From Rhabdophis nuchalis (taxonomy: Eukaryota; Chordata; Lepidosauria; Squamata; Natricidae): a stretch of 64,000 nt of DNA. The position numbers were made by a program, and so were the translations under genes. Below, one piece after another: positions 23,479 to 34,981 of this stretch. Each line of letters opens with the position of its first letter. Position 1 is the first letter of the stretch. The stretch covers positions 78,888,715 to 78,952,714 of the forward strand of contig CM077646.1 of assembly GCA_039707465.1 (NCBI GenBank), in the 5' to 3' direction. The notes beneath the pieces are model-generated. The model was not told the origin of the DNA. It was given only the letters and a program-made list of their open reading frames with translations, and made no database searches.

Positions 23479-25330
23479 ATTTATTTATTTATTATTTATT
23501 TATTTATTAAATTTTTATACCGCCCTTCTCCCTTCCGGGACTCAGGGCGGTGTACAGGCAGCAATAAAAATCAGTGGTATAAAATATAAAATACATAAAA
23601 TATGTTTAAAAATATATTAAATGGTAGGCCTGTTCTAAAACCTTAATAAAACCCTACTAAAAACCATTTAAAAACTACGCCAGGCCAGCCGCACGAAATA
23701 AATAGGTCTTCAAGGCCCGACAGAAGAGGCGTAGGTCTGTGGTCATGTGTAGGTCAGTGGATAGGTCATTCCAGAGGGCAGGAGCCACCACAGAGAAGGC
23801 TCTCCCCCTAGGGGTCGCCAACCGACATTGCCTGGATGACGGCACCCTGAGGAGGCCCTCTCTGTGGGAGCGAACTGGTTGGTGGGAGGTATTTGGTAGC
23901 AGGAGGCGGTCTTGCAGGTAACCAGGTCCCTTGCCACGGAGCGCTTTAAAGGTAGTTACTAGTACCTTGAAGCGCACCCGGAAAGCCTCATGCAGCTAGT
24001 GCAGCTCGCGCAGGAGAGGTGTCACATGGGAGCATCTAGAAGCTCCAAGGATCCCCTGCGTGGCTGCATTCTGAACTAACTGGAGCCTCCGGGTGTACTT
24101 CAAGGGAAGCCCCATGTAGAGAGTGTTGCAGTAGTCCAGGCGGCAGATGACAAGGGCTTGAGTGACCGTGCGTAAAGTGTCACGATCTAGAAAGGGGCGC
24201 AACTGGCGTATCAGGTGGACCTGATAAAAAGCCCCCCTGGCCACGGCTGTCATATGATCTTCTAGAGACAGCCAAGAATCCAGGAGGACGCCCAAGTTGC
24301 GAGCCCTCTCTGTGGGGGCCAATGACTCGCCTCCAATAGCCAGAGCTGGCACCAACTGGCTATATCGTGATGCCGGAAGCCACAGCCACTCGGTCTTGGA
24401 CGGGTTGAGTCGGAGCCTGTTTCTCCCCATCCAGACTCGCACAACCTCCAGACACCGGGACATCACTTCCACGGCATCGTTGGGGTGGTCCGGGGTAGAG
24501 ATGTACAGCTGAGTATCGTCAGCGTACTGGTGGAATTCTACGCCGAAACCACGGATGATCTCACCCAACGGCTTCATATAAATGTTGAACAGGAGAGGCG
24601 AGAGGACCAACCCCTGTGGTACCCCACAAGTGAGGCACCTCGACGTTGACCTCTGCCCACCTGCCAACACAAATTGCGATCGGTCGGAGAGGTAGGAGGA
24701 GAACCACCGTAAAATGGTGCCCCCCACCCCCAGCCCCTCCAGCCGGCGCAACATGATACCATGGTCGATGGTATCGAAACCTGTGAGAGGTCTAAAAGGA
24801 CCAGGATAGAGGAACAACCCCTATCCTGAGCCCTACAGAGATCATCCACCAACGCGACCAATGCCGTCTCTGTGCTGTGCCCAGGCCGGAAGCCGGACTG
24901 GCGCAGGTCCAGATAGACAGTTTCCTCCAGGTGCTGAGGGAGTTGTTGCGCCACCACACTCTCAACAACCTTCGCAAGGAATTGGAGGTTGGAGACTGGA
25001 CGGTAGTAGGCCAACACAGGGAGGGCTTCTTGAGGAGGGGCCTCACCACCACCTCTTTCAAGGCGGCCGGCAGAAACCCCTCACTCAAAGAAGCGTTGAC
25101 AATTCCCTGGAGCCAGCCTCATGTAACCTCCCGGGACGCCAGTACCAACCAGGAGGGACACGGGTCCAATAAACATGTGGTGGCGTTCAGCCACCCCAGC
25201 ATCCTGTCCATGTCCTCAGGAGTCACAGGATCAAACTCTTCCCAGATAACAGACTCAAGACCCACCTCCGTCAGCCCATCTGAACTAGTCCAATTGGAGG
25301 CCAACCTATCCCGGATCTGATCGATTTTAT
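23479..25330 (-). mobile_element. CR1 LINE, 5'-truncated, fairly young but broken
   Basis: Minus strand, from about 25330 (5') to an AAATA-rich 3' tail at 23479-23515. Reverse transcriptase blocks appear in order: CLLDPCPSWL near 25150, YYRPVSNL at about 25000, [13 protein letters not shown] near 24870, FDTIDHG near 24770, CGVPQG near 24615, YADD at 24515-24526, then the thumb region. The YADD catalytic aspartates are present. It is inactive: a frameshift falls near 24785 between LVLLDLS and FDTIDH, other frameshifts lie upstream, and a stop at 23994-23996 (TAG) follows LH where the family normally has LHW. No endonuclease domain remains. Confidence 0.9.
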
Positions 25331-27156
25331 CATGCAGAGTGTTCTTCCTTCAATCTTTAGAAAAAGAAGTCTTAATTGCAAGTTTAAAAACTTAATTTTT
25401 TTAAATAAACAACAAAAATGATGATTAAAGAAATGATTAAATTTTTCATTTTAGAAACACTCTAAGGATTCAGATAAATTTGAAATACGTTTTTGGAATT
25501 ACTTATAAAAAAATCCCTTCCATGGAAAAAATACATTGGTTTTGATTTAAAAAAACATAGTAAGGTAAGACTTTAAAAATAGACACTAGAGGGAACCAGA
25601 AAGAACTAAATATTATAATTAAAGGAAAAGAACACTCAGATTTGACTTACAATTACAGAGTGAAACAAAATATTTTAACATTGGACATACAGTAAAAGTC
25701 TCATTTGATATCTACACTTTTTTCAAGAATTAATCCATACCATCAATATTATTTATGTATTTTTAAAAATATCCTGAAATAGCAGCCTGAATGTATCATT
25801 CAGATCTTTCTTTAATATGCAAAACTTTTGTGTTCAACTTCCCCTAAGGTATATTGTTTTATGAATGTGAATGTCACCATTGGTTATTTTTTTTTAAAAA
25901 AGGAATTCCTTTGATGTACATAAAAAAAAGATTAGTAATTCCAATATTTTCCTAAACTATATGTATACACTTGCAATTTTCTGAACTTAGAAACTCAGCT
26001 TTTGTGAATCCATCTTTTAGAAGTAATTCCCTTCCCTTTGTTTTGTACAGAAAATGATTGGCAGCCATGATGATGTCATTCAGCTGCTCCAGAGCCCATT
26101 TCTGTAGTTTGTACAAAATAGCTCATGCTGATTTCTTTTATATTCCACTACAGTCCACTGCAATCAACTGTCACGAGTATTTGTAGGCACTTGTCAAGGC
26201 GAAAGTCTTTCCCATCGCTATTTGATCTTCAGAATTGGAAAAGCTGCAGACTGGACCACAATCCAGTGTGCAAGAACCATGCGAAGATATGTTACTATGG
26301 ATCGATCGTGTTAAGAAAAACATTTTTTCCAGATCTTCTTTAGATAGATCCTTTGTTATTGAAATTGAAGATTCATAATGATCAACATACAATTTCTCCA
26401 TTGCAGGACTTTCTGAAGCTTTCCAAGTTTCTGTTAATCAAAGAATTCATTCAGTGTGCATTTAAGCTTCAAAGCTTGGTCACTGGCAACTGTATTCCCT
26501 CTGGCAAATACTGACTCTTTAGCATCTCCTACTAACTTTTAGTGATAGCCTCATCAAGATAGCTTCTTGATAGATTCTGAGAATTTGGCAAGTACTTTTA
26601 AACTTAAACAGCCCTTCTTATTGTTTCATTTATAGTATTGCTACTGGTGTAACATGGAATATATGGTTTTAGGTAATGTTTTTCAAACTCGTCAACACTA
26701 AGATGTGTGGACTCCTAGGGCATGAAAATGGCTTTCAGAATACATGTTAAGTACTGTGTGTGTTGAATTCCACTAGCTTAACATGAATGTTTAGTCAGAA
26801 ACAGACTACTAAAACTAGGAGTTGTTTTTGTACGTTACTGCATAACTCTTTATGTTGAAGTGTTGAGATTCAGATACAGACTGAACTGTATCTAAAATTG
26901 CATAACTGCTGAATAAGCCCACAGTATAATTTTTCTGTTCAGATAGTGCTCTAACAGTGACACGGACAGCATTTGTTCTTTTGGATTAGGTACCTGAAAA
27001 CATAGGCATGTTCTACCTTGATCATATTTTTGAAATGGAGCTAAGCCTTCATTGTCTTTGCAAAATATGAACGTGAACAGATTTTCTTTCTAAACCACCA
27101 CTCTTGATAGCTGGGGAAAAATCAGTCACCTTTTCTTTTTATTTGGGAGCAAGATA
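25331..27156. other. No feature recognised
   Basis: AT-rich. A weak MITE-like scrap (aagatgtgtggactcctagg) lies near 26700. Confidence 0.55.
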
Positions 27157-27164
27157 CAGTAGGG

Positions 27165-27270
27165 CAGGGGTCCCCAACCTTTGCAACTTTAAGTCTGAAG
27201 GACTTCAGCTCCCAGAAGTCTGGGAGCTGAAGTCCTTCAGACTTAAAGTTGCAAAGGTTGGGGACCCCTG
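27165..27270. mobile_element. Palindromic hAT-type MITE with reduced loop
   Basis: 106 bp; arms meet at an agaagtct centre so nearly the whole element is one hairpin. Exact duplications cagtaggg at 27157-27164 and 27271-27278. Confidence 0.95.
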
Positions 27271-27351
27271 CAGTAGGGTACAAGTCTGAAATTTTCAGCA
27301 CACAACTTTTGACATAATTCATGACTACAATCTAGCCTGTCAGAGGGTAGG

Positions 27352-27727
27352 ATTACAACTACAATTGATTCCAAAATGTATGTTGCTAAAGTAAACATTG
27401 GTTAAGTGAGTTTGCTTCATTTTATGAATTTTCTTGTACAGTTGTTAAGTGAGTCATTGCCTTTGTTAAATTAGTCACATGGTTGTTAAGGGAATCTGGA
27501 TTCCCCATTGACTTTACTGATCAGAGGGTCGCAAAAGGGGATCGCATGACCTTCCGACACAGCAACAGTCATAAATATGAGTCAGTTGCCAAGTATCTAA
27601 ACTTGGATCATGTGACTATTGGGAAGCTGCAACAGTCATAAGTGTGAAAAATGGTCATAAGTCTCTTTTTTCAATGCCATTGTAACTTTGCTCACTAAAT
27701 AAAATGTTGTAAGTCAAGGACTACCTA
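27352..27727. mobile_element. Nonautonomous DNA element (GTCCTCGACTTAC group)
   Basis: Right end gtaagtcaaggactacctat is clear, left end decayed. Interior shares gggtcgcaaaaggggatcgc with the family. Confidence 0.65.
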
Positions 27728-27735
27728 TATTCACA

Positions 27736-28139
27736 GACCATTCATTGTTTACTGAGTATACAGTGACACATTCCCTTTTGTTCTGAGCCCTGTGATTTAA
27801 TACGGACAGCTGTTTTTTACACAGATTTGGAAACCTTAACGTGAGAAATATTTTCAAAATTGGAAAAGAGGTGGGTTTCTGTTGACAAATCCCCGTGAGG
27901 TTGGCTTTATATCAGGCTGCTTTAGGAAAATATCCCCAACCAAATTCTTATCAACTGAATTGTATCATGCCTGAATCAATGCCACAATAATTTAATTTTT
28001 AACAATCCAGAAAACAATTTTAAAAAATCAATATAAGATAACTTTCAACCAGAATGATATGTTCTCTTTCTATAATTCTTGTCAAATTTAAATATTATAT
28101 TCATTACATTTGGGGTTTTTTTTGTAATCTTAATTGTTT
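27736..28139. other. No feature recognised
   Basis: AT-rich unique-looking sequence. Confidence 0.55.
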
Positions 28140-28370
28140 ACTGGTTATGATGATTGATTATGTGCCATCAAATCAGTATCAACTCCTTATCTATGACCAT
28201 ATAGGAAAAATTTGTAATTGACAATCTGTCCAAATCTGACCCTCCAGTGCACCCATCATCACTGCAACTGGGTTCATCCATCTTACTGTTGGTCATTCTC
28301 TTCTTTTTCTTTCCGCCTTTCATAGCATTGCAGTCTTCCCTAGAGAGCTAATGTATCCAAAGTATGATAA
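28140..28370 (-). mobile_element. LINE 3'-like repeat (same family as 18.6 kb)
   Basis: Shares the order gattatgtgccatcaaatca ... gacc(a)tatag ... catcttactgttggtcattc with the other copies. Decayed. Confidence 0.55.
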
Positions 28371-28642
28371 ATTATGCCTGGTCATTTGTGTCTTGAGTGA
28401 CAGCTTTGGTTTGATCTGTTCAATTTATGCATTTGTTTATTTTTGGGGCTGCCCATAATTTTCTCAGAAAAGTTGTGGAACACATTTTGCTTATAAAAAT
28501 CGTCTTTTAGAGTTTTGGTAATTCATAATATCAATTGTATGAGTAATAGTGACTTATCTCATCTAACCTTTATGCTGTTTTGAATTCTACATCGTTGCTC
28601 TTCTCCTACATCTTTAATGTCGCATGGCGAAGAAGTCTAGTG

Positions 28643-28777
28643 CAGGGGTCTGCAAAGTCGGCTCTTTTAAGACTGGTGGACTTCAACTCCCAGAATTCCC
28701 CAGCCAGCTATGCTGGCTGGGGAACTCTGGGAGTTGAAATCCACCAGTCTTAAAAGAACCGACTTTGCAGACCCCTA
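28643..28777. mobile_element. Palindromic hAT-type MITE, CAAAGTCGG subfamily
   Basis: Ends CAGGGGTCTGC and gcagacccct(a). Arms include aaagtcggctcttttaag and its complement. Exact duplications gtctagtg at 28635-28642 and 28778-28785. Confidence 0.95.
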
Positions 28778-28785
28778 GTCTAGTG

Positions 28786-30399
28786 CAATACCAATATGCC
28801 CACAAACACCTTCCTTGGTATCAACCAAGTTTTATTCCCCACCTCATTTTAAGATTCTTTCAGGAGATTAAAATTAGACAGAAAGTAGCCTATTAAAAAA
28901 ACCAAGTACTGGCCTGAAGCATATTTATAGTCTTGATTTATATCTTATATGCCTTCTTAGAATCCACGTATCTAAATACTTTGGTGGTTAGAGCTGTGTC
29001 TCCTAAATGGAGAGGAGAAATTATGGAATAATTGGGGAATCCTAGTGGAGATGCAGTTTAGTTCTTTTCACAGTTGTTATACAACATGTGCTAGTTTTTG
29101 AAAAAGTTCTTAATCCTAGGATTATTGCCTTTTCATTACTATTTTTTTTCCCCATTTGTGTCCTATCTTTTCAGTACTAGGATATTCAAGGTAACTAAAT
29201 AATACAGTATATCTATATTTATGTTTTCAAACTCGGGTAAGAAATACAGAAGCAAAAGCTAGTAATTATTACTAATCCAGTTCAAAAAGCCTTGTTGTAT
29301 AGAAAAAAAATTGGACTTTTTTTTTCTAACGAGAGACATGCATATTGCACAGTTCAGGAGCAACACGTGAAAAAGAGGTTTTGGAAATTGGCAAGATCTT
29401 GAACTATCAGCTTTAGTGTTTGGACTTCATGCCAGAGCAAGCAATGCCTCAGGTAGTGAGGCAAGGATTAGAACCAACATTATGAACTGGATTGGCATCA
29501 ATCTGGAGCAGTTTTTTTCGGCTCAGGCATAGCACGAATCTTGCAAGATTTGGGTTTTTGGTCTTTTTGCCTTACCTAGGTTTTGGTGCCATTCATTTAT
29601 TAGAGAAAGCTTTTAAGGGGTTGCAATCAGGGGTTCTCACCAGAGCTACCAGGAAACAGAAAATCCTTGAACTCATCTTTGAGTCATGATTAAATATGAA
29701 GAGTTAAAGCCTAATTCTTCCCTAAGCCTTGTTATTGGAAGAGCACCAAAATATCATTCTTGCAGAACTTTCATACTTGGTGAGAGATCTTTGACTGTTG
29801 AATCAATTCCAGGGTACAAAGAGTAACATAAAACTTAGCCCCGGAGCAAAAGCACTCTCACTTCTTGACCTAGCTTTTTTTGGTTGTTGTATTTTGTGTG
29901 TTGTTGGGGGTGGGGGGGATGCTTACAGTATTGAAACAGCTGCTAGAACTATTAAGCGCAAATGAAGCCAGCATTTTGCATGTAAGAAATAATACTGAGA
30001 CAGGAGCAGTAAACTATATCTTGCATTTTAATTAGTTTTTTTTTCCTGTAGGCTTTCCTGTTATTCTCCACTTTAATTTAAATCTTCATGTTACTTGCTG
30101 GGTGAAAATTGCAAATGGAAATAAGCTCTACGCAATATGCCTATTATTTTATTTTCCAAAATAGAAAATTGCATTTGAGATTTAAATTACTGGGTATATC
30201 TTGCACGCATTTCATCTCTAAACCAATTACACCTAGCATATTACCACATTTGAAATAGTCGTCTAAACTCCCATGTTCTGCACTTCTGAGGGGGCTGGAA
30301 AATTCAGTCTCTCCCGTGTAAACAATTTAAATAGAATATCTTAAGCTGATTGAAAGGGTTTTTTTTTAAGGAAAACAAAAACAGCTCTTATTTCTTTGC
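28786..30399. other. No feature recognised
   Basis: AT-rich unique-looking sequence with short frames only. Confidence 0.55.
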
Positions 30400-30530
30400 A
30401 TATGTCACCTATGGAATTCATTCCCACAGAGATGTTGATGGTCACTAATATGGATGACTTTAAAAGGAGGTTGGGTAAATTAATGGAGGACAGATCCTTT
30501 ATAAATTACTCTTGAGCTTGGAAATTATTT
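30400..30530 (+). mobile_element. CR1-like LINE fragment
   Basis: Short + strand block with GIHSHRDV and then MDDFKRRLGKLMEDRSF-like peptide, resembling the C-terminal end of CR1-type reverse transcriptase proteins. Old and short; subfamily unknown. Confidence 0.5.
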
Positions 30531-30724
30531 GCTTGACCACAACAGCTTAAATTTTTGCTGTTCAGGAAAACAGTCCCAAATGTTCAAACTTCTCCATGAG
30601 ATTGAAAAATCATGGACCAATTATGTGATCTACTGCTAAAAAAGCAAATGCTATTTTGGGATAGATAAATAGTGGTACATTGTAGAGTTCATATCACAGG
30701 AAGTAATTGTCTTTCTCTATTCTG

Positions 30725-30960
30725 TCTTGGTTGGTTGGTTGGTTGGTTGGTTGGTTGGTTGGTTGGTTGGTTGGTTGGTTGGTTGGTTATGTGCCATCAA
30801 CTTGGTAACAACCCTTGGAGGATCTGCTTCCAACTTGGTCTTTCAGACCTTCCCATGCTGTACCCATCAGTGCTGGTTGTCAATCCATCTTGCTGCTTGT
30901 TGTCCTCTTCCCTTTCCTTCCAACTTTTCAAGCATTGTAGATCTCTACAGTGCTCTGTCT
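30725..30960 (-). mobile_element. LINE 3'-like repeat with GGTT array
   Basis: Begins with the GGTT microsatellite, then ttatgtgccatcaacttggt ... catcttgctgcttgttgtcc. The minus strand reads MLEKLEGKGRGQQAARWID. The array replaces the GATT run at the same place in the 18.6 kb copy. Confidence 0.6.
30727..30789. repeat. (GGTT)n microsatellite
   Basis: About 15 perfect GGTT units at the edge of a LINE 3'-like repeat. Its translation gives a Val-Gly-Trp-Leu polymer that is not a gene. Confidence 0.98.
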
Positions 30961-30984
30961 TTGCATAATGTGTCAGAAATGGAT

Positions 30985-31150
30985 AATTTGAGTCTGATCA
31001 TTTGTGCCAAGCAGGAGACCCTATACCATTTCAGACAAATGGCTGTCCAATCTCTTTTTAAATAGAGTGGTGGAGCACCCACAACTTCTGAAAGCAAGGC
31101 ATTCCACTGATTAAATGTTCTGTCAGTAAATTTCTCCTTATTTCCAAGTA
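30985..31150 (-). mobile_element. CR1-like LINE 3' fragment
   Basis: Minus-strand peptide NLLGNKEKFTDRTFNQWNAL followed by LSEVVGAPPLYLK, matching the extreme C-terminal region of the CR1-like family also seen at 31155-32225, which it abuts. It looks like a separate, shorter copy of the same family. Confidence 0.65.
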
Positions 31151-31154
31151 GGTT

Positions 31155-32225
31155 CTCACCTTGATAGAATGACAGAATAACAGAGTTGGAAGGGACCTTG
31201 GAAGTCTTCAATCCAACCCCCTGCTCAGGCAGGAAACCTTATACTATTTCAAACAAATGGTTATCCAATATCTTCTTAAAAACTTCCATTATTGGAGCAT
31301 TCACAACTTCTGGAAGCAAGTCATTCCATTGATTAATTATTCTGTCAAGAAATGTCTCCTTAGTTCTAGATTGATTCTCTTCTTGATTGGTTTACATCTA
31401 TTGCTTCTTATCTTGCCTTGCTTTGGAGAACAGGTTGACTCCCACCTCTTTGTGGCAACCTCTTAGATATTGGAACACAGTTATCATGCCATCTCTAGTT
31501 CTTCTTTTCATTAAATACCCAATTTCTGCAACTGGTCTTCATATATTTTAACCTTCAGCCCCTAATACTTTTGTTGTTCCTCTCTGTACTCTTTCTAGAG
31601 TTTTAACATCTTTTTTATATCATGGTGACCAAAATTGGATGCAGTGTTCCACGGGTGGTCTTGTCAAGGCTTTATAAAGTGGTATTATCATGTCATGTGA
31701 TCTAGATTCTGTACCTCTGTTAATGCAGCCTAGGACTGTACTGGCTTTTTTGGCAGCTGCACCACACTCCTGGCTTATATTTAAGTGATTGTCCACTAGA
31801 ATGTTAAGATTTTAAGAGTAATTTGCAGTTACTATTATTGATACACCTGTACTATACCTGTGTATTTGGTTTTTCTTGCCTAAATGTAGAACCTTACTTT
31901 TTTCACCATTGAATATTATCTTGCTAGATAGGGGCCAGTGTTCAGGTCTGTCAAGATCCTTCTGTATCTTCAGCCTGAAGTGTTGGGTATTCCTGCTATC
32001 TTAGTGTCATCTGCAAATTTGATTAGTTCCCCATCTATTTCCTCATCTAAATCATTGATTAAGATATTGAAGAGTATGGGCCTAAGACATAGCCTTGGAT
32101 TACTGCATACTTTTCTCCATGTAGATACAGCTTCATTAAGGACTACACATTGAGTGCAGTTGGTCAGCCAGTTATAAATCCATTTGCTGGTTCTCTCCTC
32201 CTTGTTTAGTTTCTACCCATTGCTT
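31155..32225 (-). mobile_element. CR1-like LINE fragment with RT motif
   Basis: Minus-strand remnant of the CR1-type family recognised by its 3' sequence (rc: gttggactagaagac-type end near 31190). The minus strand has IKFADDTKI near 31998-32026, the reverse transcriptase active-site block in its F-A-D-D form, followed by an ERVQRRATK-like segment near 31600. Many stops show it is old. Confidence 0.75.
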
Positions 32226-32249
32226 TTTATCCAGTGAAGGGCAGTTAAA

Positions 32250-32600
32250 GGAACTGGGTATGCTTAATTTGGAGAAGAAAGAATTGAGAGGTGATAGTTA
32301 AAAGTTATCATACAAAGGAAGGACAGGACTTGGTTTCTGTTCCTCAGAGGGCAGGACCAGAACCAATGGGTTGAAACTATAAGGAATTATATTCACTTTA
32401 GCTATTAGGAAGAATTTCCTTATGGTGAGAACGGTCAATTTGTTTCATAGAATAGTATGTTCCTCTTCACAGCAGGACTTCAAATAGAGTCCAGATGTAC
32501 ATCTGCCAGAAATACTGTAGTGGATCCTACACATGGTTTGGATAATATGACTTCCGGGATCTTTTCCAGCACTTGTGATTCTTGATGAGTGAATGGCTTG
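32250..32600 (+). mobile_element. CR1-like LINE fragment, diverged subfamily
   Basis: Starts with LGMLNLEKKELRG-type peptide, continues through a GRISLW segment and ends in YDFRDLFQHL-like sequence, in the order seen at CR1 C-termini. Several stops. Lies back to back with the minus-strand copy ending at 32225. Confidence 0.5.
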
Positions 32601-32980
32601 ACTTTGTACAAAGCAGTTTCCCATATCTCTAAATTTAAAGCTATCATGCTTCTTACAGAACTTTACTTTTCTGACAGTTTTGCAAATTAAAAGATATAAA
32701 GAATGCTATATGATATATGACATCCTCAGTAAAAGCTCATTTAAAGCATTTATGGTTTCAAAGCGTAATTTCATTTGCAATTGTTTATTCCCCGTAAATT
32801 ATCAGAAAAACTAATTCTACTATTACTAAAATTAAGCTTTAAATGAGGGGTCTCCAACTTTATGACTTGTGGTCTTCGACTTGTAGAATTCCCCAGCAAG
32901 CCATTCTGCAAGGCTGGCTGGGGAAATCTGGGAGTGGAAGTCCACAGGTCTTAAAAGTTGCCAAGATTGGGCATCCCTGG

Positions 32981-34981
32981 ACTTCCTGTTCCGCTTCTGG
33001 CGGCGACGGACGAACTCTGGGGTTCGTCCGCCGCTTTGTACCTCTTTCTGCCCCCAACGGGGCGGGGCACCCCTTTTTTTGGGGGGGGGCTCTGTAGGGC
33101 TGGCTTGCCTGGGCTGGTCTATCCTGGCGGTAGCTGGGAAGCGGCCTGGGTCCTCAGCCTAGGAGAAAGGGGTCATGCTGCGGGGGGCTTGGTTCCCTTC
33201 GCCAACGGAGGACGGTAACATTTCATGACCGGGAGAGAGCTGAAGGCGGATCGGAAGCCTTCCGGGGCTTTGGCGGCGAGAGGGAGAGGGAGTGCTTTCA
33301 AAACTATCTTTTTTCTGGCAGCCTGAATTGAAAGAACTGTGGAGGGGGGTGTTTGTTTGCTAAAACCCCCCTCGGATTAACAGCGGCGGTTAGAAATGGC
33401 TCCTCGTTGTGGGGAAGTTATTTTGTATCCGGCTTTTTTTTTTTTTCAAGCAAGTGAAAGTAATTTGCGGCTTGCCTTTACACAATGTATCTAAGTCCGG
33501 CTGGCTTGAAACAATTGTTCTTTTCACTTTCTCCTGCTGGCTCTCAGACTGGGCAGTGGAAGATGGTTGCCCTTTGTTCCTGAATGACTAATTTTGTTTG
33601 TGGAAAAGTACCAACGTCTCTTTGTGATTTGGACTGCCTCTCTCTATTAATGAAGAAATTCTTGGACTGATTGATTCCCTCTCTGAAGTGCCTTCTTTGT
33701 TTGAATAATTGATTCTGCAATTTGTTTCTCTTTGGGGGTTTTATAAATTTTTTACAACTTTGACCTGGACTCTGTCCTCCTGACTGGCTGCAGCAGCCCC
33801 ACCCAAAAAACGCCATTTTAGTGGCATGGATTTTAACAGCTCACCATGGCTTCTATCACATCAGAACTAGCAGGATTGGAAAGAAGAATGACAGCTTTGG
33901 AAGAAGTGTTACAAATCTTGGTGCAGGAAATTAAAGGTTTAAGACAAGACAATAAGGATTTCAAACAGGGACTTATGGAAACACAGAAACAACTGAAGGA
34001 GAATACACAGAAGACCGAGGAATTGGAGGGGGGGCTGGCTGGGGCAAAGGGAGAACTTAAAAATGTTAAAACTGAAGTTGGAGAATTAACTGGGCATATG
34101 TCAAGGATGGATTTTGAAAGGATGTCATATTTTTTAAGATTTCAGAACGTTTCTGAGGTAGATGGTGAATGTCTTCCTGATCTCATGAGTACAATTTTAG
34201 CAGAATATTTGCATAAACCGAAAGATGAGATCAGGGGGGATATTGACCTAGCCTACAGAATAAATTCTGCATATGCCAGGATAAATGAGGTACCCAGAGA
34301 GATATATATTAAATTTGTTAGGAGGTCAACCAGAGAGGGAATTTTGAAGGCGCAGAGAGGTGGTCCGTTAATTTACCAGCAAAAAGAAGTCGCTATCTTG
34401 AAGCAGATCCCTAAAAAAATTAGAGAGATGAGAAGGAAGTTTTCCTTCTTATCTAAAAAATTGTTTGACCACGGGATTTGGTTTAAGTGGGCGATGCCTG
34501 AAGGGATGTTGGTGTTCTGGGAAGGAGGAAGAGTTAGGATTAAAACAGTTGTTGAGGCGGAAGCCTTTCTTAAAAAACATTCCTCTATCCTGGGGGAAGA
34601 TTCAGGAGGGGCAGGGGGGGCCACGGCCCCGCCCGCTGGGGGCCAGGAAGGAGCACAAGAAGATACAATTGCCAAGAGACTTAGATCTAAAAAATGAATT
34701 TGTTTGTTTTTTATTAGCTCAATATAACTTTTTAGCTGGATGTTTGTATATGACTGCCAGCATAGAATTTAGAATTTAGAATTTATGATGTATGCACTCA
34801 CTTCCACCTTGTAGCATATTGGAGAACGTATTATCAATGTTTTATTAAGAGGCCCTGGAGGGGCCGACGATTCTGACCTGAAAGTTCTCAAAATTTCTTT
34901 GTATCTCACCTTACCCTATTCCCTTTGTTTTTTTTTTGGAAAAAATTGTAAAATCCAATAAAAAAATTATTGACATTAAAA
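32981..34981 (+). mobile_element. ORF1-only L1-like retrotransposon ('half-L1') with target duplications
   Basis: The 18-mer aagattgggcatccctgg occurs at 32963-32980 and again at 34982-34999, bounding an insertion of about 2.0 kb. Inside, in order: a GC- and CpG-rich 5' UTR of about 865 bp (32981-33845), one intact ORF1, a 3' UTR of about 285 bp, an AATAAA-like signal near 34960 and a short A tail. No reverse transcriptase or endonuclease coding follows ORF1. The flanking duplication shows that it retrotransposed in this ORF2-less form rather than losing ORF2 later. It sits at the 3' terminus of an older hAT MITE. Confidence 0.85.
33846..34697 (+). CDS. L1-type ORF1 protein (283 aa, intact)
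   Basis: This frame encodes an L1-type RNA-binding ORF1 protein, which in L1 elements coats the element RNA as a trimer. About residues 5-85 are rich in Leu, Glu, Lys and Gln in heptad-like spacing and look like a coiled coil. Around residue 95 the RNA-recognition fold begins (SYFLRFQNV), followed by PREIYIKFVRRSTREGIL near 146-163 and then a basic C-terminal domain (IPKKIREMRRKFSFLSKKL). The last 35 residues are Gly/Ala-rich then basic. Length is close to the usual ORF1p size of 300-350 aa. The frame has no stop or frameshift, unlike every other LINE in the window. It lies in an element that lacks ORF2. Family membership is recognised from domain order and motif feel, not from a search. Confidence 0.8.
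   Translation: MASITSELAGLERRMTALEEVLQILVQEIKGLRQDNKDFKQGLMETQKQLKENTQKTEELEGGLAGAKGELKNVKTEVGELTGHMSRMDFERMSYFLRFQNVSEVDGECLPDLMSTILAEYLHKPKDEIRGDIDLAYRINSAYARINEVPREIYIKFVRRSTREGILKAQRGGPLIYQQKEVAILKQIPKKIREMRRKFSFLSKKLFDHGIWFKWAMPEGMLVFWEGGRVRIKTVVEAEAFLKKHSSILGEDSGGAGGATAPPAGGQEGAQEDTIAKRLRSKK

Noticed and set aside
30672..31065. ORFs with a Val-Gly-Trp-Leu polymer
   Set aside because: Produced by the GGTT microsatellite; flanking sequence is a LINE-derived repeat.
34373..34779. Overlapping frames in the half-L1
   Set aside because: Shadows of ORF1 in other frames; no L1 ORF2 motif (endonuclease or reverse transcriptase) appears in any frame between 34697 and 34981.
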